Shown piece after piece: positions 50,626-59,517 of a stretch of 64,000 nt of DNA. This DNA comes from Streptomyces sp. V3I8 (GTDB lineage Bacteria > Actinomycetota > Actinomycetes > Streptomycetales > Streptomycetaceae), in NCBI RefSeq assembly GCF_030817535.1, contig NZ_JAUSZL010000002.1, positions 2,356,001-2,420,000 of the forward strand, given 5' to 3'. Both the position numbers and the translations under genes were made by a program. Every line of letters starts with the position of its first letter. The first letter of the stretch is position 1. The notes below the pieces were generated by a model, which did no database searches, was not told where the DNA came from, and saw only the letters and a list, made by a program, of their open reading frames with translations.

Positions 50626-51867
50626 TCAGATAGGCAGGGCGACGCGCATCACCAGGCCCCCTCCCTCACGCGGTTCCGCGAAGATGTGACCGCCGTGGGC
50701 GCGGGCCACCGACCTGGCGATGGACAGTCCGAGGCCCACGCCCTTGTCGCTGCCCGTCCGCTCGGTCCGCAGCCGCCGGAAGGGCTCGAAAAGATTGTCG
50801 ACCTCGTAGGCGGGGACCACGGGGCCCGTGTTCGACACCGTGAGGACCGCCTGGCCGTGCCGCACCTCCGTGACGACCTCGACCCAGCCGCCCTCGGCCA
50901 CGTTGTACCGCACGGCGTTCTGGACGAGGTTCAGGGCGATCCGCTCCAGGAGGACGCCGTTGCCCTGGACGACCGCCGCGGCCTGCTCACCGCGCACCTC
51001 GACGCCCTTCAGGTCCGCCTCGCCACGCACCTGGTCTATGGCCTGCGAGGCGACCTCGGCGAGGTCCACCGGCTTGCGCTCGACGATCTGGTTGTCGCTG
51101 CGGGCGAGCAGCAGCAGACCCTCGACGAGCTGCTCGCTGCGCTCGTTGGTGGCCAGCAGGGTCTTGCCCAGCTGCTGCAGTTCCATGGGAGCGCCCGGAT
51201 CCGACAGGTGCACCTCCAGGAGGGTGCGGTTGATCGCGAGGGGTGTCCGCAGCTCGTGCGAGGCGTTCCCGACGAACCGCTGCTGGGCCGTGAAGGCCCG
51301 CTGCAGCCGCTCCAGCATGTCGTCGAAGGTGTCCGCCAGCTCCTTGAGCTCGTCGTCGGGGCCGTCCAGCTCGATCCGCCGGGACAGGTCCGAGCCCGCC
51401 ACCGCGCGCGCGGTGCGGGTGATCCGGCCCAGCGGCGAGAGCACCCGGCCGGCCATCGCGTACCCGAAGGCGAACGCGATCACGGCGAGGCCGAGCAGCG
51501 CCATCAGCGAGCGGCTGAGCAGACCGTCCAGGGCGTGCTGGCGCTGAGCGGCGGTGCACTCCTTGAGCATCGTGTTCAGCTGCTGGTTGCTGCCCGCCCC
51601 GCTCAGTTGCGGACAGGTGTCACTGGTGAGCGAGAGGTTGTTGCCGGTCACCGAGAAGTCGACGCCGCTGCCCTCGTGCAGGGCCTGGGCCGCCAGCAGG
51701 TAGATGATCGACAGCAGCAGGATGCCCGCGATCAGGAACATCCCGCCGTACAGCAGCGTGAGCCGTATGCGGATGGTCGGGCGCAGCCAGGGGAACGGCT
51801 GCTCCGGTTTCCGCGGGTCCCAGGTGGGTTTCGGTGGCGCCTTGGGCGGAGCGGGTGTCGTGGTCAT
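50626..51867 (-). CDS. cutS: Sensor histidine kinase, CutS type
   Basis: Protein of 413 residues. Membrane helices at about 37-60 (LLYGGMFLIAGILLLSIIYLLAA) and 120-145 (LMALLGLAVIAFAFGYAMAG) enclose an extracellular loop of about 60 residues with two cysteines (DTCPQLSG and LKECTAA), which could form a redox-sensitive disulfide. HAMP follows, then the phosphoacceptor His in VGNASHELRTPLAINR and the ATPase motifs NLVQNAVRYN and GVGLGLSIARSV. It is downstream of its regulator in the cutRS order and near dut, as in Streptomyces chromosomes. CutRS has been linked to secretion and redox stress outside the membrane and to antibiotic production. Confidence 0.85.
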   Translation of the reverse strand: MTTTPAPPKAPPKPTWDPRKPEQPFPWLRPTIRIRLTLLYGGMFLIAGILLLSIIYLLAAQALHEGSGVDFSVTGNNLSLTSDTCPQLSGAGSNQQLNTMLKECTAAQRQHALDGLLSRSLMALLGLAVIAFAFGYAMAGRVLSPLGRITRTARAVAGSDLSRRIELDGPDDELKELADTFDDMLERLQRAFTAQQRFVGNASHELRTPLAINRTLLEVHLSDPGAPMELQQLGKTLLATNERSEQLVEGLLLLARSDNQIVERKPVDLAEVASQAIDQVRGEADLKGVEVRGEQAAAVVQGNGVLLERIALNLVQNAVRYNVAEGGWVEVVTEVRHGQAVLTVSNTGPVVPAYEVDNLFEPFRRLRTERTGSDKGVGLGLSIARSVARAHGGHIFAEPREGGGLVMRVALPI

Positions 51868-51873
51868 CGCGGA

Positions 51874-52527
51874 TCAGATCCGGTACCCGGAACCCGGCAC
51901 AGTGACGATGACCGGCGGCTCGCCGAGCTTGCGGCGCAGGGTCATCACCGTGACGCGCACGACGTTGGTGAACGGGTCGGTGTTCTCGTCCCAGGCCTTC
52001 TCCAGGAGCTGCTCGGCGGAGACGACCGCGCCCTCGCTGCGCAGCAGTACCTCCAGGACGGCGAACTCCTTGGGCGCGAGCTGGACCTCCTTGCCGTCAC
52101 GGAAGACCTCGCGGCGGTTGGGGTCGAGCTTGATCCCGGCCCGCTCCAGGACGGGCGGCAGGGGCATGCTCGTACGCCGGCCGAGGGCACGCACGCGTGC
52201 CGTCAGCTCGCTGAACGCGAAGGGCTTGGGGAGGTAGTCGTCGGCGCCGATCTCCAGGCCCTCGACCCGGTCGCTGACGTCTCCGGAGGCCGTCAGCATC
52301 AGCACGCGGGTCGGCATGCCGAGCTCGACGATCCGGCGGCAGACGTCGTCGCCGTGCACCAGCGGCAGGTCGCGGTCCAGGACGACCACGTCGTAGTCGT
52401 TGACGCCGATGCGCTCCAGGGCGGCCGCGCCGTCGTACACGACGTCGACGGCCATGGCCTCCCGGCGCAGTCCGGTGGCCACCGCATCGGCGAGCAGCTG
52501 CTCGTCCTCGACGACGAGTACACGCAC
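51874..52527 (-). CDS. cutR: OmpR-family response regulator, CutR type
   Basis: Protein of 217 residues from GTG 52527 with AAGGAC upstream; longer frames lack a start signal. Receiver with acidic pair VEDEQ, phosphoacceptor Asp in VVVLDRDLPLVHGDD, Thr in LMLTASGD, Lys in LPKPFAF. Winged helix: LAPKEFAVLEVLLRSEG, DPFTNVVRVTVMTLRRKLG, PGSGYRI. The stop is 6 nt before the cutS start. Partner of the kinase at 50626. Confidence 0.85.
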   Translation of the reverse strand: MRVLVVEDEQLLADAVATGLRREAMAVDVVYDGAAALERIGVNDYDVVVLDRDLPLVHGDDVCRRIVELGMPTRVLMLTASGDVSDRVEGLEIGADDYLPKPFAFSELTARVRALGRRTSMPLPPVLERAGIKLDPNRREVFRDGKEVQLAPKEFAVLEVLLRSEGAVVSAEQLLEKAWDENTDPFTNVVRVTVMTLRRKLGEPPVIVTVPGSGYRI

Positions 52528-52953
52528 GTCGCTTGTCCTTCCTCTGTCCACCCGCACGGCGGCTTCACGGCGTACGCGGGCGGTGTCCGATGGGTCCCTC
52601 CCGCTCGAGCGCAGCCGGGAACAGGGAGAGTAGGACTCCATCCTGCCCTTTTCGGCCATAAGTCGGCTGTAAGGCGGGTTGGGAGGCCCGGGAATGCGGG
52701 ATTTTCTCGTGCGGTTGAGGTTTCTGCGGAAGAGAGCCGGGGGAGGACGGTTTTACACCCCGCGATCACGCTCTGCTCGTACCGCACCACCTTGCGGTAC
52801 GGCTTGATCCGCTTCCCGCAGGGCGGGCGTGGGTGTCCGGCATCGATGCCGCCCGGCAGGGCAGCGCCGGGCACTCCTGGAGACGTGATCGCCCCTTCCG
52901 AACGGCACACCCCCGTGCCACCCGACCCACGACCCAGGACGAGGGGGCGCAGC
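52528..52953. other. Divergent promoter region between cutR and a small ORF
   Basis: 426 bases with no supported gene. A run of T/A-richer sequence at about 52640-52700 (CTTTTCGGCCATAAGTCGG) probably contains the cutRS promoter on the minus strand. The right part leads into the ribosome site (GAGGGGG) of the 57-residue gene. Confidence 0.4.
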
Positions 52954-53127
52954 ATGGACGCTTTCACCGCAGGACTTCTGCAGCGCATAAGGACGACCGA
53001 GTCCGACCTGACCATGGCTCGCGAGACCGGCGACGACTTCCTCGCGGAGGTCGAGCAGGCGGAACTCGACGATCTGCACCGCCTCGCCGCGGAGCACGGT
53101 GTGCAGCTCGGCGCGGCGCACGTCTGA
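52954..53127 (+). CDS. Small acidic helical protein, 57 residues
   Basis: ATG 52954 follows GAGGGGGCGC. The product is MDAFTAGLLQRIRTTES at the start, continuing as one or two amphipathic helices (FLAEVEQAELDDLHRLAAEH). The coding bias is normal and a strong hairpin follows the stop. It looks like a conserved small Streptomyces protein of unknown function; a helical hairpin that pairs with a partner would fit. It is divergent from cutRS and could be part of its regulon. Confidence 0.65.
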   Translation: MDAFTAGLLQRIRTTESDLTMARETGDDFLAEVEQAELDDLHRLAAEHGVQLGAAHV

Positions 53128-53141
53128 TCCGGTTCGTACGA

Positions 53142-53177
53142 GAGCGGGGCCCCGGGATCCAGCCCGGGGCCCCGCTC
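53142..53177. terminator. Terminator between the 57-residue gene and IMPase gene
   Basis: GAGCGGGGCCCCGGG and its exact complement form a 15-bp stem around ATCCAG, 14 nt after the stop. The convergent IMPase unit ends 36 nt further on. Confidence 0.85.
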
Positions 53178-53213
53178 CGTCGTTGCCGGCCGCGCGGTGC
53201 GGACCGCGCGGTG

Positions 53214-54026
53214 TCAGTCGTGCCAGGCGCCGAGTTCGTCGAGACGGGACTGCAGGGGTTCGAAGAGGCCGGGCGGGGCGGCCACCGTCAGGTCGGTCGA
53301 GAGGGGGTCGCCGGGGCGTCCGCCGGTCAGCGCGCCGGCCTCCCGGGCGATCAGGTCACCGGCGGCGTAGTCCCAGGGGTTCAGCCCGCGCTCGTAGTAG
53401 GCGTCCAGCCGCCCCGTCGCCACGTCGCACAGGTCGATCGCGGCCGAGCCGCCGCGGCGGATGTCGCGGACCTGGGAGATCAGCTGCCCGACCACCTCGG
53501 CCTGGCGGGTCCTGCGGTCCGCGAGGTAGCCGAAGCCGGTGCCGACCAGGGCCAGCGCGAGCTCGGGGGCCGGCCGCACGCGCGCGGGACGGTCGTTCAC
53601 GTACGCTCCGCCGCCGAGCACGGCCCGGTAGGTCTCCCCGCGCATCGGGGCGTGGACGACGCCGACGAGGGTCTCGCCGTCCTTGCGGGCCGCGATGGAC
53701 ACGGCCCAGCTGGGCAGCCCGTACAGATAGTTGACCGTCCCGTCGATCGGGTCGATCACCCACTGGACGCCGCTGGTGCCCGCGATGTCGGCGCCCTCCT
53801 CGCCGAGCACGCCGTCGTCCGGCCGCACCTCGGCCAGCAGACCGGTGATCAGCTTCTCGGAGGCGATGTCCATCTCGGTGACGACGTCGACCGCGCTGGA
53901 CTTGGTCGCCGCCACGCCCAGGTCGTCGGGGCGGCCGTCCCGCAGGAAGGCGCCCGCGCGGTGGGCCGCGTCCAGCGCTATGTCCAGCAGCTCGGCCTTC
54001 AGCTCGTCGTTCGCTGTGGCGGTCAC
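53214..54026 (-). CDS. Inositol monophosphatase family protein
   Basis: Protein of 270 residues from GTG 54026, with AGGAG directly upstream; an ATG at 54038 that overlaps the ferrochelatase stop would add four residues. IMPase motifs: DVVTEMDIASEKLI (Glu in the metal site region), LGEEGAD, WVIDPIDGTVNYLYGLP (the metal-binding DPxDGT loop) and GLNPWDYAAGDLIAREAG near the end. It may act on inositol phosphate, histidinol phosphate or a related sugar phosphate. It is coupled to the ferrochelatase gene. Confidence 0.9.
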   Translation of the reverse strand: MTATANDELKAELLDIALDAAHRAGAFLRDGRPDDLGVAATKSSAVDVVTEMDIASEKLITGLLAEVRPDDGVLGEEGADIAGTSGVQWVIDPIDGTVNYLYGLPSWAVSIAARKDGETLVGVVHAPMRGETYRAVLGGGAYVNDRPARVRPAPELALALVGTGFGYLADRRTRQAEVVGQLISQVRDIRRGGSAAIDLCDVATGRLDAYYERGLNPWDYAAGDLIAREAGALTGGRPGDPLSTDLTVAAPPGLFEPLQSRLDELGAWHD

Positions 54027-54034
54027 GGGGCTCC

Positions 54035-55162
54035 TCATGCGTACGGGCTGTCGGCGCCCGCGGCGGCGGGCTTGGGGGTGCGGGCCGGGCAGCAGCCCGC
54101 GGGGCAGAGGTCGTGGCTCGGGCCCAGGGCGCCGAGCGCGCAGGGCGGGACGTTTCTGCCGTTCTCGGTGGCGGCCCGCTCCAGGACGAGGTCGCGGATC
54201 GCGGCGGCGAACCGCGGGTCGGCGCCGACGGTGGCCGCGCGGCGCACGGGAAGCCCCAGCTCCGCGGCCTTCGCCGTGGCCTCCGTGTCGAGGTCGTACA
54301 GGACCTCCATGTGGTCCGAGACGAACCCGATGGGGGCCATGACGACGGCCGGGACACCGGCCCCGTGCCGCTCCTCCAGGTGGTCGCAGATGTCCGGCTC
54401 CAGCCACGGGATGTGCGGGGCCCCCGAGCGCGACTGGTAGACCAGCTGCCACGGGTGGTCGGTCCCGGTCCGCTCGCGCACCGCGTCGGCGATGAGACGG
54501 GCGACGTCCAGGTGTTGGCGCACGTACGCCCCGCCGTCGCCGTGGCCCTGCGGCGGCCCGGAGGTGTCCGCCGCGGACGTCGGGATCGAGTGGGTCGTGA
54601 AGGCGATGTGCGCGCCCGCGCGGACGTCCTCGGGAAGCTCGGCGAGGGACGCGAGGATGCCCTCGACCATCGGCTCGACGAAGCCCGGGTGGTTGAAGTA
54701 GTGCCGGATCTTGTCGATCCTCGGCAGCTCCAGGCCCTCGCCCTCCAGGGTCGCCAGGGCCCCGGCCAGATCCTCGCGGTACTGCCGGCAGCCCGAGTAC
54801 GAGGCGTACGCGCTCGTGGCCAGCACCAGGATGCGGCGGCGGCCGTCGGCGACCGCCTCGCGCAGCGTGTCCGTCAGGTAGGGGCCCCAGTTCCGGTTGC
54901 CCCAGTACACCGGCAGGCCGAGGCCGTGCTCCGCGAAGTCCTTGCGCAGGGCGTCCAGCAGGGCGCGGTTCTGGTCGTTGATCGGGCTGACTCCGCCGAA
55001 CAGGAAGTAGTGCTGCCCCACTTCCTTGAGGCGTTCCTTGGGGATGCCCCGGCCGCGCGTCACGTTCTCCAGGAACGGGACCACCTCGTCGGGACCCTCG
55101 GGGCCGCCGAAGGAGAGCAGGAGCAGGGCGTCGTAGGGAGTGGCATCGAGGGCGTCTCGCAT
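54035..55162 (-). CDS. hemH: Ferrochelatase (coproporphyrin III type) with C-terminal iron-sulfur cysteines
   Basis: Protein of 375 residues, [27 protein letters not shown]. Active-site regions are visible: [18 protein letters not shown] segment, the catalytic His in [12 protein letters not shown], and the Glu region near [12 protein letters not shown]. Four cysteines lie in the second half or tail, with three in [10 protein letters not shown] and another in PPCALG, consistent with the [2Fe-2S] cluster of actinobacterial ferrochelatases. In actinobacteria this enzyme inserts iron into coproporphyrin III (then also called cpfC). It overlaps or abuts the IMPase gene downstream. Confidence 0.93.
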   Translation of the reverse strand: MRDALDATPYDALLLLSFGGPEGPDEVVPFLENVTRGRGIPKERLKEVGQHYFLFGGVSPINDQNRALLDALRKDFAEHGLGLPVYWGNRNWGPYLTDTLREAVADGRRRILVLATSAYASYSGCRQYREDLAGALATLEGEGLELPRIDKIRHYFNHPGFVEPMVEGILASLAELPEDVRAGAHIAFTTHSIPTSAADTSGPPQGHGDGGAYVRQHLDVARLIADAVRERTGTDHPWQLVYQSRSGAPHIPWLEPDICDHLEERHGAGVPAVVMAPIGFVSDHMEVLYDLDTEATAKAAELGLPVRRAATVGADPRFAAAIRDLVLERAATENGRNVPPCALGALGPSHDLCPAGCCPARTPKPAAAGADSPYA

Positions 55163-55324
55163 ACCCCGATCCTGCCATCCGCCTGCGGCGACCGGGCACC
55201 GGCAGGGGGGCCTGTCGGCAGGTGGACGGGGTGACCGGCCGTTCGGCCGTATGCGTTAGGGTCACCTCACTCGTAAGCTGTATCGACGAGCTTCACGCCT
55301 TACCGGACCTCACCGGAGAACCCC

Positions 55325-56563
55325 GTGCCCAGCCCCTACCGCGCCCTGTTCGCCGCCCCCGGCTCCAGGGGCTTCACCACCGCGGGCCTCCTCGGCCGGA
55401 TGCCGTTGTCGATGATGGGCATCGGCGTGGTCACGATGATCTCCCAGGTCACCGGACGGTACGGACTCGCGGGCGCGCTGTCGGCGACCGTCGCGCTGTC
55501 GGCAGCGGCACTCGGACCCCAGATCTCCCGCCTGGTGGACCGGTACGGGCAGCGGCGGGTGCTGCGGCCCGCCACCCTGTCCGCGCTCACCGCGTCCGCC
55601 GGGCTGCTGCTGACCGTCCGCCTCGACGGGCCGGACTGGGTGCTGTTCCTCTGTTCGGCCGGCATCGGCTGCGTACCGAGTGTCGGGGCGATGACCAGGG
55701 CACGCTGGGCGCTGATCTACCGGGGCAGGCCCGAACTCCACACGGCGTACGCCTTCGAGTCCGTCGTCGACGAGATCTGCTTCATCTTCGGGCCGATCAT
55801 CTCCATCGGCCTGTGCACCGTGTGGTTCCCGGAGGCCGGACCGCTGCTCGCGGCCCTCTTCCTCGCGGCCGGGGTCTTCTGGCTGACGTCCCAGCGGGCC
55901 ACCGAGCCGCCCCCGCATCCCCGCGGGCACCACACGGGAGGCTCGGCCCTGCGCTCGGCCGGACTGCAGGTCCTGGTGGCCACGTTCGTGGCGACCGGCG
56001 CGATCTTCGGCGCGGTCGACGTGGTCACCGTGGCCTTCGCCGAGGAGGAGGGCCACAAGGGGGCGGCGAGCGTCGTCCTGGCCGTCTACGCGGCGGGCTC
56101 CTGCGCGGCGGGAGCCGTCTTCGGGCTGCTGCGCCTCTCCGGGGCGCCCGCCCGCCGGTGGGCAGTGGGCATCTGCGCGATGGCCGTGAGTATGATCCCT
56201 CTGCTACTGGTCGGGAACCTGCCGTTTCTGGCCGTGGCGCTGTTCGTTGCGGGCCTGTCCATCGCGCCGACGATGATCACGACGATGGCCCTCGTCGAAC
56301 TGCACGTACCACGCGCGAAACTGACCGAGGGCATGACGTGGGTGAGCACGGGCCTCGCGGTCGGGGTCGCGCTCGGTTCCTCCCTGTCCGGCTGGGTGAT
56401 CGACGCAGCCGGGGCGCGGGCCGGGTACGGGGTTCCGGTCGCGGCCGGCGCCGTCGCGGTCGTGGTGGGTTTCCTCGGGTATCGCCGGCTCAGCAGGCCG
56501 GTTCCGCAGCGGGGAGGGACCCATGAAGAGCACAGCGAGCGGGAAGAGCGGCACCTGGCGTAA
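55325..56563 (+). CDS. MFS transporter
   Basis: Protein of 412 residues from GTG 55325 with GGAG upstream. Twelve membrane helices are readable, split by a cytoplasmic loop near residue 200 (TEPPPHPRGHHTGGSALR). Motif A-like sequences: GLLGRMPLSMMGIG at the start and RLVDRYGQRRVLRPA after helix 2. The second half has FGAVDVVTVAFAEEEGHKG and TMALVELHVPRAKLTEGMTW, typical of MFS proteins next to hemH in Streptomyces. Substrate unknown. The end overlaps the following oxidase gene by 41 nt, so they form an operon. Confidence 0.85.
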   Translation: MPSPYRALFAAPGSRGFTTAGLLGRMPLSMMGIGVVTMISQVTGRYGLAGALSATVALSAAALGPQISRLVDRYGQRRVLRPATLSALTASAGLLLTVRLDGPDWVLFLCSAGIGCVPSVGAMTRARWALIYRGRPELHTAYAFESVVDEICFIFGPIISIGLCTVWFPEAGPLLAALFLAAGVFWLTSQRATEPPPHPRGHHTGGSALRSAGLQVLVATFVATGAIFGAVDVVTVAFAEEEGHKGAASVVLAVYAAGSCAAGAVFGLLRLSGAPARRWAVGICAMAVSMIPLLLVGNLPFLAVALFVAGLSIAPTMITTMALVELHVPRAKLTEGMTWVSTGLAVGVALGSSLSGWVIDAAGARAGYGVPVAAGAVAVVVGFLGYRRLSRPVPQRGGTHEEHSEREERHLA

Positions 56564-57842
56564 CTGGGCCGGGAACGTCACCGCCCGTCCGGCCCGGGAG
56601 GTCGCTCCGGCCTCCGTCGAGGAACTCTCCGCCACCGTGCGCAAGGCGGCGCAGGACGGGCTGAGGGTCAAGGCCGTCGGTACCGGCCACTCCTTCACCG
56701 CGGCCGCGGCGACCGACGGCGTGCTGATCCGCCCTCATCTGCTGACCGGCATCCGCAGGATCGACCGCGAGGGCGGCACCGTCACGGTGGAGGCCGGCAC
56801 GCCGCTCAAGCGCCTCAACCTGGCCCTGGCCCGTGAGGGACTGTCGCTCACGAACATGGGCGACATCATGGACCAGACGGTGTCGGGCGCGACCAGCACC
56901 GGCACGCACGGCACCGGCCGCGACTCCGCCTCGCTCGCCGCCCAGATCAAGGGCCTCGAACTGGTGACCGCCGACGGCTCGGTCCTCACCTGCTCGGAGA
57001 AGGAGAACCCCGACGTCTTCGCGGCGGCCCGGGTCGGGATCGGCGCCCTGGGCGTCATCACCGCGATCACCTTCTCCGTGGAGCCCCTCTTTCTCCTCAC
57101 CGCCCGCGAGGAGCCGATGAGCTTCGACGAGGTGACGGGTTCCTTCGACGAACTGTTCGCGGAGAACGAGCACTTCGAGTTCTACTGGTTCCCGCACACC
57201 GGCAACTGCAACACCAAGCGCAACAACCGCAGCGCGGGTCCGGAGCGGCCGGTCGGCACCGTCCGGGGCTTCTACGAGGACGAGTTCCTCTCCAACGGCC
57301 TCTTCCGTGCCGTCAACCACGTGGGCCGGGCGGTCCCTGCCTCGATCCCCTCGATCGCCCGGATCTCCAGCCGCGCGCTGTCCGCGCGCACCTACACCGA
57401 CATTCCCCACAAGGTCTTCACTTCTCCGCGCCGGGTGCGCTTCACGGAGATGGAATACGCCGTTCCGCGAGCCGCCGCCATGGAGGCACTGCGCGAACTG
57501 AAGGCCATGGTCGACCGTTCACCACTGCGCATCAGCTTTCCGGTGGAGGTGCGCACGGCCCCCGGGGACGACATCACCCTCTCCACCGCGTCCGGCCGGG
57601 ACAGCGCGTACATCGCGGTCCACATGTTCCGGGGGACGCCGTACCAGGCGTACTTCAGCGCCGCCGAGCGGATCTTCACCGCGCACGGGGGGCGGCCCCA
57701 CTGGGGCAAGGTCCACACCCGCGACGCCGAGTACCTGGCCGACGTCTATCCGCGCTTCGGCGAGTTCACCCGGCTGCGCGACCGGCTCGACCCGGAACGG
57801 CGGTTCGGGAACGACTACCTGCGCCGGGTGCTCGGCGAGTAG
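56523..57842 (+). CDS. FAD-linked D-arabinono-1,4-lactone/alditol-type oxidase
   Basis: Protein of 439 residues; ATG 56523 lies within the last codons of the MFS gene. The FAD_binding_4 region has VKAVGTGHSFT with His56 in the position used for covalent FAD attachment, then SGATSTGTHGTGRDSASLA. A C-terminal ALO domain carries FEFYWFPHTGNC and PHWGKVHTRD near the end, typical of sugar-lactone and alditol oxidases. It should oxidise a lactone or polyol and make H2O2. Substrate is not determined; a role in mannitol or ascorbate-like metabolism is possible. Confidence 0.88.
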   Translation: MKSTASGKSGTWRNWAGNVTARPAREVAPASVEELSATVRKAAQDGLRVKAVGTGHSFTAAAATDGVLIRPHLLTGIRRIDREGGTVTVEAGTPLKRLNLALAREGLSLTNMGDIMDQTVSGATSTGTHGTGRDSASLAAQIKGLELVTADGSVLTCSEKENPDVFAAARVGIGALGVITAITFSVEPLFLLTAREEPMSFDEVTGSFDELFAENEHFEFYWFPHTGNCNTKRNNRSAGPERPVGTVRGFYEDEFLSNGLFRAVNHVGRAVPASIPSIARISSRALSARTYTDIPHKVFTSPRRVRFTEMEYAVPRAAAMEALRELKAMVDRSPLRISFPVEVRTAPGDDITLSTASGRDSAYIAVHMFRGTPYQAYFSAAERIFTAHGGRPHWGKVHTRDAEYLADVYPRFGEFTRLRDRLDPERRFGNDYLRRVLGE

Positions 57843-58291
57843 CCCGGCGGCCTCGACCGGTTGCCCGAGCACAGGACGTGCGGACAAAACGGCCGCCCCC
57901 AGCCCGGTGATCATGTGAAGAACAGGTCTCATCTTGATCACCAAAGTGTCACCTCCGGCACCCAACTCCCGCCCCCGGACAGAAGTTCGGCGGCGTGCCG
58001 ATCCACGCAAGTGGCCCGAATGGAGTACTGTTGCGAGCCCTGGGTCCGGACACTCGCCAGGCCGTCCGGGGCCTTCCAGGACCGCCGGGAGGGGGCTCGT
58101 TGCACAGGGTGATGAGGTTCGTCACTTAGCGTTGCGAATAGGTAACCGTGCCATAACGGCGAGTTCGGGCCACCGTCCGACACGCCGGGCAACTCGGCAA
58201 GGTTGTGGCAGGCTGCACCCGGGCAGGCCACACTCGACTAGCGGAAGCAGCGACGCACGTGACGTCGGCAGGCACCACCCGGGAGGTCCCC
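57843..58291. other. Non-coding region upstream of sepH
   Basis: About 450 bases between the oxidase and sepH. No gene on either strand looks real. It is moderately AT-rich around 57910-57950 and 58110-58150 (CACTTAGCGTTGCGAATAGG), where a sepH promoter is likely. The ribosome site GGGAGG lies just before the sepH ATG. Confidence 0.45.
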
Positions 58292-59383
58292 ATGCCCGAA
58301 CTGCGTGTCGTGGCCGTCTCCAACGACGGCACACGGCTGGTGCTGAAGGCTGCGGACAGCACGGAGTACACGCTTCCGATTGACGAGCGTCTACGCGCCG
58401 CCGTACGCGGCGACCGTCCCCGCCTCGGCCAGATCGAGATCGAGGTGGAGAGCCATCTCCGCCCCCGAGACATCCAGGCGCGCATACGTGCGGGAGCGTC
58501 CGCCGAAGAGGTCGCCCAACTCGCCGGCATCCCCGTCGACCGGGTGCGCCGCTTCGAGGGTCCCGTGCTCGCCGAGCGCGCCTTCATGGCGGAGCGGGCC
58601 CGCAAGACCCCCGTCCGCCGCCCCGGCGAAACGACCGGCCCCCAGCTCGGCGAAGCGGTGCAGGAACGTCTCGTACTGCGCGGCGCCGACAAGGAGACCG
58701 TCCAGTGGGACTCCTGGCGCCGCGACGACGGCACCTGGGAGGTCCTGCTGGTCTACCGGGTGGCGAGCGAACCGCATGCGGCGAGCTGGACGTACGACCC
58801 GCCCCGGCGGCTCGTCCAGGCCGTCGACGACGAGGCGCGCTCGCTGATCGGTGAGTCCGACGACCTCGCCGCGGCCGAGCCGAGCTTCCCGTTCGTGCCG
58901 CGCATCGCCCGGCTGCCCCGCGACCGGCCGCTGGACCGCGCCCTGGACCGGCAGATCGAGCGGCCGAGCCTGCCCGGACCGCCCTCCGAGGCGGATCTCG
59001 AGGAGAGCGCCGGCGAACGCGACTCGCTGACCAGCCTCCTGGAGGCGGTGCCCAGCTTCCGCGGTGACATGGTCGTGCCCGAGCGGCCCTCGGCCGCGCC
59101 CGCCGCCTCGGCGGCCTCCACGACCTCGGCCACGGACCTTCCGGAGACGGAGGAACCGCCCGTCGAGGAGCCCGAGGTGGAGGAACCGGCGGTCCCCGCG
59201 GCCTCGGCCGGCTCCGCCTACGCGGACGTACTCATGCCGCGCGCGGTGGCCAGCCACCGGGAGCGGCTCGTCGGAGCCACCGACCGGCAGGCCGAGGCGG
59301 ACGGCGTCCGTCCGGGACGCAGAGCGGCCGTACCGAGCTGGGACGAGATCGTCTTCGGGACACGCAGGAAGAAGCAGGACTGA
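58292..59383 (+). CDS. sepH: Septation protein SepH
   Basis: Protein of 363 residues from ATG 58292 after GGGAGGTCCCC. The N-terminal DUF3071 region starts MPELRVVAVSNDGTRLVL and includes a helix-turn-helix-like stretch, RDIQARIRAGASAEEVAQLA and VDRVRRFEG. A long acidic Ala/Pro/Glu linker follows, ending in a short conserved C-terminal WDEIVFGTRRKK. SepH of Streptomyces stimulates FtsZ assembly in sporulation septa. Name is based on the start, the HTH and the tail. Confidence 0.92.
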   Translation: MPELRVVAVSNDGTRLVLKAADSTEYTLPIDERLRAAVRGDRPRLGQIEIEVESHLRPRDIQARIRAGASAEEVAQLAGIPVDRVRRFEGPVLAERAFMAERARKTPVRRPGETTGPQLGEAVQERLVLRGADKETVQWDSWRRDDGTWEVLLVYRVASEPHAASWTYDPPRRLVQAVDDEARSLIGESDDLAAAEPSFPFVPRIARLPRDRPLDRALDRQIERPSLPGPPSEADLEESAGERDSLTSLLEAVPSFRGDMVVPERPSAAPAASAASTTSATDLPETEEPPVEEPEVEEPAVPAASAGSAYADVLMPRAVASHRERLVGATDRQAEADGVRPGRRAAVPSWDEIVFGTRRKKQD

Positions 59384-59457
59384 GCAAGCGGGACCGAGGA
59401 AGCAGGACCGAGGAAGCGGGACTCGCTCGGTGAGTCCCGAAAAGCAGGACCAGGAGA

Positions 59458-59497
59458 CGGCGGGGGCCCGCACCGGATTCGGTGCGGGCCCCCGCCG
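59458..59497. terminator. Terminator between sepH and the sulfurtransferase gene
   Basis: A 17-bp perfect stem (CGGCGGGGGCCCGCACC and complement) with a GGATTC loop, 75 nt after the sepH stop and 21 nt before the stop of the convergent rhodanese gene. It can serve both. Confidence 0.9.
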
Positions 59498-59517
59498 CTT
59501 GCGCCGCGGCCCCCGGC

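Noticed and set aside
55250..55280. Iron-box-like sequence (GTTAGGGTCACCTCAC) before the MFS gene
   Set aside because: It matches only part of the DmdR/IdeR consensus and lacks the second half-site symmetry.
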